The notes below the pieces were generated by a model. The model worked only from the letters and a program-made list of their open reading frames with translations, made no database searches and was not told the DNA's origin. Source: Candidatus Cloacimonadota bacterium (lineage in GTDB: Bacteria > Cloacimonadota > Cloacimonadia > Cloacimonadales > Cloacimonadaceae). From it: 5,466 nt of DNA. Both the position numbers and the translations under genes were made by a program. Positions 1 through 3,670 of the stretch are shown one piece after another; within the stretch, counting starts at the first letter, position 1, and every line of letters begins with the position of its first letter. Where the stretch lies: NCBI GenBank assembly GCA_027318525.1, contig DAHVPA010000132.1, positions 1-5,466 on the forward strand, written 5' to 3'.

Positions 1-356
1 AGTGTAGATATAATAGCGTCGATTTTATCTCCAACTTCCTGACTTGCAACATCCACATTTTTACCCATGTCAAATTTTATTACACTGATACCTACATTAT
101 CCATCGAATATGATTGGATGAAGTCAATCTGGCTCACTGTAGATACAGCGTCTTCAATCTTTTTGGTAATTTGTGACTCAACTTCTCGTGGACCAGCTCC
201 TGCATAAACTGTAGAAATGCTTATGTAAGGAATCTTAAATTGAGGCATCATGTTCAGTGGTAAATCTATGTAAGCCAAAATCCCAAATACTATGAAAACC
301 ATGATTACCATGGTAACCAAGACGGGAAGCTTTACCGATATTTTTGACAAAAACAT
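1..356 (-). CDS. RND efflux pump inner-membrane transporter, HAE1/AcrB-like (N-terminal part only)
   Basis: This is the first 118 codons of a proton-driven RND exporter, the inner-membrane motor of a tripartite efflux pump; the rest (these proteins usually exceed 1000 residues) lies beyond base 1. The translation begins MFLSKISVKLPVLV. It has a first transmembrane helix at about residues 10-30, then the loop LPLNMMPQFKIPYISIST and YAGAGPREVESQITKKIEDA (residues 51-70), the counterpart of the family's YPGASPEEVE...PIE segment. Further on, IQSYSMDNVGISVIKFDMG (residues 80-98) matches the start of the periplasmic porter domain. The ATG at 356-354 is preceded by an AAGGAG ribosome site that overlaps the adaptor gene's stop codon, so the two genes are probably translationally coupled. 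No internal stops are seen. The family call is secure; the substrate (drug, metal or lipid) cannot be told from this fragment. Confidence 0.93.
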   Translation of the reverse strand, partial: MFLSKISVKLPVLVTMVIMVFIVFGILAYIDLPLNMMPQFKIPYISISTVYAGAGPREVESQITKKIEDAVSTVSQIDFIQSYSMDNVGISVIKFDMGKNVDVASQEVGDKIDAIIST

Positions 357-363
357 CAATTGA

Positions 364-370
364 CTCCTTA
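364..370 (-). promoter_or_regulatory. Ribosome binding site of the RND pump gene
   Basis: On the minus strand TAAGGAGTC lies 7-8 bases before the ATG at 356. It includes the TAA stop codon of the adaptor gene, so terminating ribosomes sit directly on the pump's initiation site. It also decides the pump start. Confidence 0.8.
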
Positions 371-1393
371 TTTCATTATCTTAACGAGGCATCCTTCATA
401 GACCATGCTTATCCCTTCAGTAATAAGCATATCCCCGGAATTCAAACCTGACTTTATCTCATATTCAATTCCATTGTTGTGTCCGGGTTGAACCTCTTTC
501 TTTACAGCTTTATTGTTATTAACTATCCAAGCATAAAGTTTATTATCAGCTTCACTCAGTGTATTTCTATCTACTACAATTGTATTGGGAATCGTTATTG
601 TATTGATTTGGATTTCAACGGTAATTCCACTTGCGACATATTTAGTTTTTGAATTGAAAACCACTTCGGCTCTGAAAGCTTTTTTATTCTGGTCCATCGC
701 CATTGCTATTGAAGATAGAGTGCCTGTTAACTCTTCTTCATTCCAGCGAGCAACTGCTTTTAGTCCCTTTTTCATACTTTGAATTTCTGAATCTGGTATC
801 CAAATGACAGCTTTGTATCTGCTGGTATTGGAAATAGTGAACAAATCTGCACCGGGATTTACCTGATCACCTACATTTATATAAAGTGAAGTAACATATC
901 CGCTAAATGGTGCTCTCACATTTATCATATTCTTTGAAGTATTGAGATTAGCTTCTGAGACTCTGTAAGCAGTGGCAACATTGTCCATATCCTGCTGGCT
1001 GATAGCTCCTTGAGCAAAAAGTCTCTGCATTCTTTCAAATGTGGTTTTTGCATTCTGATAAGCAGTTGATGCCTGTATGTATTGGGCACCGGGTGTATCT
1101 TGGGGGAATGTTACGATTATCTGATCTTTTTTAACATAATCCCCAACCTTGGCATTGATTTTGACAACGACATCGCCAACCATCGATTTAACGACACTTT
1201 CCTCGATCCCGGATAGCGTTGCATTGTAGGTATTGGTTTGAACATAGGTTGTTGGCTGGATTTCTGTTATCCTTACGGGGATACCTTCTTCTTTCTGTAT
1301 TTGTTCCATATTTTTGCTGATAGCTTTTTTTCCGCATCCAGACAAAATCATTATCATCAGCAGAGTCAAAAGGGTAATAAGTATATTCTTCAT
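368..1393 (-). CDS. RND efflux periplasmic adaptor lipoprotein (membrane fusion protein, HlyD/AcrA family)
   Basis: The 341-residue adaptor would bridge the RND pump and the outer-membrane channel. It has a lipoprotein signal (LSGC, Cys20) followed by Gly-Lys-Lys, so it should be processed by signal peptidase II and lipid-anchored. A first lipoyl half lies at about 61-95 (GDVVVKINAKVGDYVKKDQI). An alpha-helical hairpin spans about 98-158, and the second lipoyl half starts with APFSGYV (161-167) and includes NVGDQVNPGADLF. Beta-barrel and membrane-proximal regions follow to the end. The hairpin tip carries R121-x3-L125-x6-S132, the pattern known in adaptors that dock TolC-like channels. The ATG at 1393 is chosen over the in-frame ATG at 1405 because GGAGAGGA sits just before it, whereas nothing like a ribosome site precedes 1405. 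Length is normal and the frame is intact, unlike the two genes upstream. The stop is TAA at 370-368. Confidence 0.93.
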   Translation of the reverse strand: MKNILITLLTLLMIMILSGCGKKAISKNMEQIQKEEGIPVRITEIQPTTYVQTNTYNATLSGIEESVVKSMVGDVVVKINAKVGDYVKKDQIIVTFPQDTPGAQYIQASTAYQNAKTTFERMQRLFAQGAISQQDMDNVATAYRVSEANLNTSKNMINVRAPFSGYVTSLYINVGDQVNPGADLFTISNTSRYKAVIWIPDSEIQSMKKGLKAVARWNEEELTGTLSSIAMAMDQNKKAFRAEVVFNSKTKYVASGITVEIQINTITIPNTIVVDRNTLSEADNKLYAWIVNNNKAVKKEVQPGHNNGIEYEIKSGLNSGDMLITEGISMVYEGCLVKIMK

Positions 1394-1395
1394 AA

Positions 1396-1403
1396 TCCTC
1401 TCC
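1396..1403 (-). promoter_or_regulatory. Ribosome binding site deciding the adaptor start
   Basis: The minus strand reads ATGGAGAGGATTATG here. The GGAGAGGA block is well placed for the second ATG (1393-1391), whose product begins MKNILITLL, a normal lipoprotein signal. The first ATG (1405-1403) only overlaps the preceding stop as TAATG and has no purine-rich site in front of it. Confidence 0.7.
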
Positions 1404-1404
1404 A

Positions 1405-1653
1405 TTATAGATTATAGCCCATGGCTTTTGTTAGTTTTTGATTAGCACTGATTACCTCAAAGATAGAGTTATAATATCCCAGTTTAACACTGTTTAATGT
1501 AATCTGAGCATCGAATACTTCAAGTTGAATGCCAACTTGATTTTCAAATCTTACCTGTGCGAGTTGCACGCTTCTTTCTGCCAGATTGATGTTCTCTGAC
1601 TGAACTTTGTAATTCTCCAAAGCGTATTGCAGATTTTGCCAAGCCTGTTTTAC
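1405..1653 (-). pseudogene. Detached C-terminal part of the TolC-family channel gene, downstream of an in-frame TAA
   Basis: This is the direct same-frame continuation of the channel gene after its TAA at 1656-1654. Its 82 codons start VKQAWQNLQYALENYKVQ and run through AERSVQLAQVRFENQVGIQ and EVFDAQITLNSVKLGYYNS to LTKAMGYNL, then TAA at 1407-1405. This is the standard C-terminal part of outer-membrane efflux proteins: a long helix pair with the Y/F-x-x-G-x-x-x-x-E/D-x-x-D-A-Q pattern, ending in A-x-G-x-L. It has no credible start of its own. The first in-frame start-like codon is TTG at 1620-1618 without a usable ribosome site, and the only in-frame ATG is six codons from the end. It is therefore not an independent gene, and would be made only if the TAA were read through or is a sequence error. 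Confidence 0.85.
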
Positions 1654-2784
1654 TTAAAGCTCAATCATTTCCTTAGTATTATCTGCGTTTATGACAGATT
1701 GGTAGTATTCATGTTTTGCATAAGAGCGTTTGGCTGTATTCGTAAAACCAGTGAACAACGGAATGCTAAATCCGATTCCCAGAGATAGAGAAGTGCCAAA
1801 GTCGTCGTTTTCTATAGCATATTCATCGGCAGCGGTAAACAGAGAATAGCTGGCTGAAAGACCAACATTCGGTAAATAGTTACCGCGCTCGGCATTGTAT
1901 TTTATCTTCATGATTTCGGTATTGATATCAGTTAACTGGAGCTCAATTCTTTGTTCAACTGCTTTGGCTTGAGCTGTGTTCAGGTCTTCAGATCTTGTTT
2001 CGGGAAGCACAAAATCACCTTCCAGGCTCAACAGTGAGTCTTTGTAACCTATTTGATTTCTAAAAGCAGATAAAGCAAGATTATAATTGTTTTGAGCTGC
2101 AACTACATTTGGCTTCAGCTTGGCAACCTCCAAGCGAGCCCTCAGCATATCATATTCGGATACCTGTCCTTCACGATTTAACAGCTCGACTCTTTGCAGA
2201 TGCCGGCTGGCAATATCCAGAGCCTCCTGTTGAACGGCATAAACTTTCTGTGCCAAAATAGTCTGATAAAACATATCAGTAGTCTGAGCTATCAGTGTTT
2301 GCTCCTGCAGTCTGTATCTGAGTTTTTGAATAGAGCGAAAGCGACCTACCGCATTCAACCCATTGATTAACTTACCCCCAGAGAATAAAACCTGTTCCAG
2401 CTTTGCCTGAGCTGCAAGTGAACCTTCTTTTTGGGGTTGAGATGGGATAAAGCTGTTTGCCAATCCGGTTAATATTCCTGCCAATGTGCTGTCATCACTA
2501 CTGGCAAACTCACTCAGGTTTTCGGAAAAATCCATTCTTCCCGGTTGTGCAGAATTCGGCAGCCAGGTAGTATTTAGTTGATAACCACCTTGGATTGTCA
2601 CCTGGGGTAATAAATAACCTCTAACCTGATAATATGTCTGGTCTGCCATAAAAATATCTTCTTTGGCAGAAAGTAAAGACTTATTGTTTAGTTTGGCAAG
2701 TTCCAGGCTTTCAGATAGAGTCAGAGCAGAAAGTCCTGTTAGACTTAGTAATGCGATGATTGTTATTAAATAAGCTCTTTTCAT
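1654..2784 (-). CDS. TolC-family outer-membrane efflux channel, cut short by an in-frame TAA at codon 377
   Basis: TolC-family proteins form a trimeric tunnel from the periplasm through the outer membrane. The 376-residue product has a Sec signal (MKRAYLITIIALLSLTGLSA, cleavage probably after Ala20). The first family repeat begins at LTLSESLELAKLNNKSL, with LLPQVTIQGGY as the first outer-membrane strand region. The long coiled helices follow, including QTTDMFYQTILAQKVYAVQQ and EYDMLRARLEVAKLKP. The second repeat begins near LNTAQAKAVEQRIELQL, with NYLPNVGLSASYSL and GFSIPLFTGFTN as strand and turn segments. Translation ends at IEL-TAA. With the same-frame continuation the full gene is 2784-1405, 459 codons plus one TAA, the usual family length of about 450. 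Without the last 82 residues the second helical repeat cannot close, so the product is probably non-functional. AGAGG lies 9 bases before the ATG, which overlaps the end of the longer TetR frame as ATGA. Confidence 0.9.
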   Translation of the reverse strand: MKRAYLITIIALLSLTGLSALTLSESLELAKLNNKSLLSAKEDIFMADQTYYQVRGYLLPQVTIQGGYQLNTTWLPNSAQPGRMDFSENLSEFASSDDSTLAGILTGLANSFIPSQPQKEGSLAAQAKLEQVLFSGGKLINGLNAVGRFRSIQKLRYRLQEQTLIAQTTDMFYQTILAQKVYAVQQEALDIASRHLQRVELLNREGQVSEYDMLRARLEVAKLKPNVVAAQNNYNLALSAFRNQIGYKDSLLSLEGDFVLPETRSEDLNTAQAKAVEQRIELQLTDINTEIMKIKYNAERGNYLPNVGLSASYSLFTAADEYAIENDDFGTSLSLGIGFSIPLFTGFTNTAKRSYAKHEYYQSVINADNTKEMIEL

Positions 2785-2864
2785 GTATTTGAACCTCTTT
2801 TTAATATTCCTTTTAGCATAATCTGGATAATCAGGTCATAATCCGTTTCTGACTTTTTGATAAA
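2781..2864 (-). pseudogene. Detached C-terminal helix of the TetR-family gene, downstream of an in-frame TAA
   Basis: After the TAA at 2867-2865 the TetR frame stays open for exactly 27 codons, FIKKSETDYDLIIQIMLKGI then LKRGSNT, and ends in TGA at 2783-2781. That TGA shares four bases (ATGA) with the channel gene's start. D-Y-x-x-I-I-x-x-M-L-K-G-I resembles the last helix of TetR-family proteins, which usually ends in a ...LLLKGI-type segment. With these codons the regulator would be 202 residues, the typical family size. The segment has no start of its own, and the channel gene's ribosome site lies inside it. Confidence 0.7.
2794..2798 (-). promoter_or_regulatory. Ribosome binding site of the TolC-family gene
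   Basis: AGAGG on the minus strand lies 9 bases before the ATG at 2784. It sits within the downstream continuation of the TetR frame, consistent with an originally overlapping, coupled gene pair. Confidence 0.6.
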
Positions 2865-3389
2865 TTATTCGGGGTATTTGATAATTATGTTGGCATCGCA
2901 CAGCAGGAACCAATCAAAGATGATATTAACCAGCTTGTCCACCGGTATTGTGATGGATACTTCTCCCTGACTGATGCCATATTCTATGACTTCACTCAGA
3001 AGGTCCATTATTCTCTGTTTGTTTTCCTGTCTGAAACTGCCAAGTTTTTGAAGGTATGAGTTTGGCAAGTTTTTGACTGCTTCCAATAAAGTGGCAGCAT
3101 GTTCATATACCAGCTTAATCGGTAAACGAATCGCATTGGAAAATCGGTCTTCAAACTTCGGGTGTTTGTTTAATTCTGTTTTCAATATCTTATAGAATCT
3201 CTCCGCATGTTCCTTGACGACTTCAAAAAATATGTCTTCTTTGGATTCGAAATAATAGTAAATTGTTCCTTTTCCAAGTTGAGCTTCTCTGGCGATATCG
3301 TCCAGAGATGTTTTTTGATAACCATAACGTTCAAATAAGGTTTCTGCCGCATTAATAATCATACTGCGCTTTTCTATGCCATTCTGCAT
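2865..3389 (-). CDS. TetR/AcrR-family transcriptional regulator, shortened by an in-frame TAA at codon 175
   Basis: This is a one-component regulator, most likely the repressor of the efflux operon it heads. The N-terminal DNA-binding domain is textbook: IINAAETLFERYGYQKTSLD (residues 11-30), then DIAREAQLGKGTIYYYFESK (31-50), which includes the recognition helix and the G-x-x-Y-Y-Y-F signature, and EDIFFEVV. The remaining helices form the ligand-binding and dimer domain, with LLSEVIEYGISQGE and IFDWFLLCDANIIIKYPE near the end. The product is 174 residues, short for a family usually near 190-210. The frame continues after the TAA with what looks like the missing last helix (2864-2781). Loss of that helix could weaken dimerization. 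The ATG at 3389 has AAGGA six bases upstream. The first gene of the operon, it lies downstream of operator-like palindromes at 3428-3440 and 3474-3486, which suggests self-regulation. Its ligand is unknown. Confidence 0.92.
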   Translation of the reverse strand: MQNGIEKRSMIINAAETLFERYGYQKTSLDDIAREAQLGKGTIYYYFESKEDIFFEVVKEHAERFYKILKTELNKHPKFEDRFSNAIRLPIKLVYEHAATLLEAVKNLPNSYLQKLGSFRQENKQRIMDLLSEVIEYGISQGEVSITIPVDKLVNIIFDWFLLCDANIIIKYPE

Positions 3390-3395
3390 AAACCA

Positions 3396-3400
3396 TCCTT
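3396..3400 (-). promoter_or_regulatory. Ribosome binding site of the TetR-family gene
   Basis: AAGGA on the minus strand ends six bases before the ATG at 3389-3387, supporting that start. The ATG seven bases further upstream is in another frame. Confidence 0.7.
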
Positions 3401-3427
3401 TCTATCATTCATCTTTGTATAAATTTC

Positions 3428-3440
3428 TGGTATAATACCA
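3428..3440 (-). promoter_or_regulatory. Probable operon promoter -10 region embedded in a 13-bp perfect palindrome (candidate TetR operator)
   Basis: TGGTAT-A-ATACCA is a perfect odd palindrome. On the minus strand it contains TGG-TATTAT, an extended -10 element (TG at 3440-3439, TATTAT at 3437-3432) that would start transcription about 25-30 bases before the TetR ribosome site. No good -35 hexamer lies 16-18 bases upstream. A palindrome covering a -10 box ahead of a TetR gene is the usual arrangement of a self-repressing operator. Because it is symmetric, the plus strand also reads TGG-TATAAT, a better extended -10, but no plus-strand gene lies downstream of it. Promoter and operator roles are inferred. 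Confidence 0.5.
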
Positions 3441-3449
3441 CTAATCCCG

Positions 3450-3499
3450 CAGAGGATATTCAGAGACTTTTATGAGACTAAGTCTCTGCAAACCCTCTG
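3450..3499. repeat. Nested inverted repeat upstream of the efflux operon, with an internal 13-bp palindrome
   Basis: Outer arms CAGAGG (3450-3455) and CCTCTG (3494-3499) enclose inner arms CAGAGACT (3461-3468) and AGTCTCTG (3481-3488). They are separated by symmetric 5-base internal gaps and a 12-base centre. Within it, GAGACT-A-AGTCTC (3474-3486) is a perfect 13-bp odd palindrome, and a further GAGACT half-site occurs 11 bp away at 3463-3468, one helical turn. It lies upstream of the candidate -10 region, so it fits a protein-binding array better than an RNA leader structure, but no protein can be assigned. Confidence 0.5.
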
Positions 3500-3507
3500 G
3501 TAACCCA

Positions 3508-3521
3508 AATTAAGAATTAAG
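3508..3521. repeat. Two tandem copies of the heptamer AATTAAG
   Basis: AATTAAG occurs twice head to tail (3508-3514 and 3515-3521), followed by AAG. Short heptamer repeats of this type are common between genes in AT-rich genomes. No function can be inferred. Confidence 0.5.
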
Positions 3522-3537
3522 AAGTAGTCGATATTAA

Positions 3538-3553
3538 CCAATCTATTGATTGG
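3538..3553. repeat. Inverted repeat CCAATC-TATT-GATTGG
   Basis: Two perfect 6-bp arms flank a 4-base centre in the gap between the upstream gene's terminator and the efflux operon. It is operator-like in size and spacing. It has no T-tract, so it is not a terminator. It differs in sequence from the palindromes nearer the TetR gene, so a different binding protein, or none, is possible. Confidence 0.4.
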
Positions 3554-3618
3554 CAACGGATTACGAAAATATCAAGCTACTATTAGACTATTTTGTTCTA
3601 GCGGTCGAATCTGTCAAT

Positions 3619-3646
3619 AAAAAAAGACAGGCCGTAACCTGTCTTT
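3619..3646 (-). terminator. Intrinsic terminator of the surface-protein gene
   Basis: On the minus strand AAAGACAGG, loop TTACGG, CCTGTCTTT forms a perfect 9-bp stem (3646-3638 with 3631-3623), and the 3' arm runs into seven consecutive T (3625-3619). It begins 25 bases after the TAG stop at 3673-3671 and separates the upstream gene from the efflux operon. On the plus strand the stem is followed only by a broken T-tract, so termination in that direction would be weak. Confidence 0.9.
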
Positions 3647-3670
3647 AATTTTATTATTCTTTATTGATTT

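Larger units (their letters stand above)
3390..3670. other. Intergenic region carrying terminator, palindromes and operon promoter
   Basis: I see no coding region in these 281 bases. Reading in the direction of transcription they hold the intrinsic terminator (3646-3619), a TTGACA hexamer at 3618-3613 with only a weak CAAAAT 16 bases downstream, the CCAATC/GATTGG repeat, the AATTAAG tandem, the nested inverted repeat, the palindromic -10 region and the TetR ribosome site. The high density of symmetric elements for this length suggests a regulated promoter region. Confidence 0.6.

Noticed and set aside
585..782. Plus-strand 65-codon open frame with a hydrophobic start
   Set aside because: It lies opposite the intact adaptor gene. 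Its hydrophobicity comes from the antisense of beta-strand codons and it has no neighbours on that strand.
1405..1620. Separate small gene beginning at TTG 1620
   Set aside because: It is the same-frame continuation of the TolC-family gene and matches its conserved C-terminal part. It has no ribosome site or signal peptide of its own.
1620..1656. Frameshift as the cause of the split channel gene
   Set aside because: The upstream and downstream coding blocks are in the same phase; only one TAA codon separates them and there is no homopolymer slip.
3428..3440. Plus-strand promoter TGG-TATAAT
   Set aside because: It is a good extended -10 by sequence, but it arises from the symmetry of the palindrome, has a poor -35, and leads into no plus-strand gene before an opposing coding region.
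3450..3500. CRISPR or riboswitch at the nested repeats
   Set aside because: There are no repeated spacer-separated units, and the element lies upstream of the likely transcript start, so it would not be in the leader RNA.
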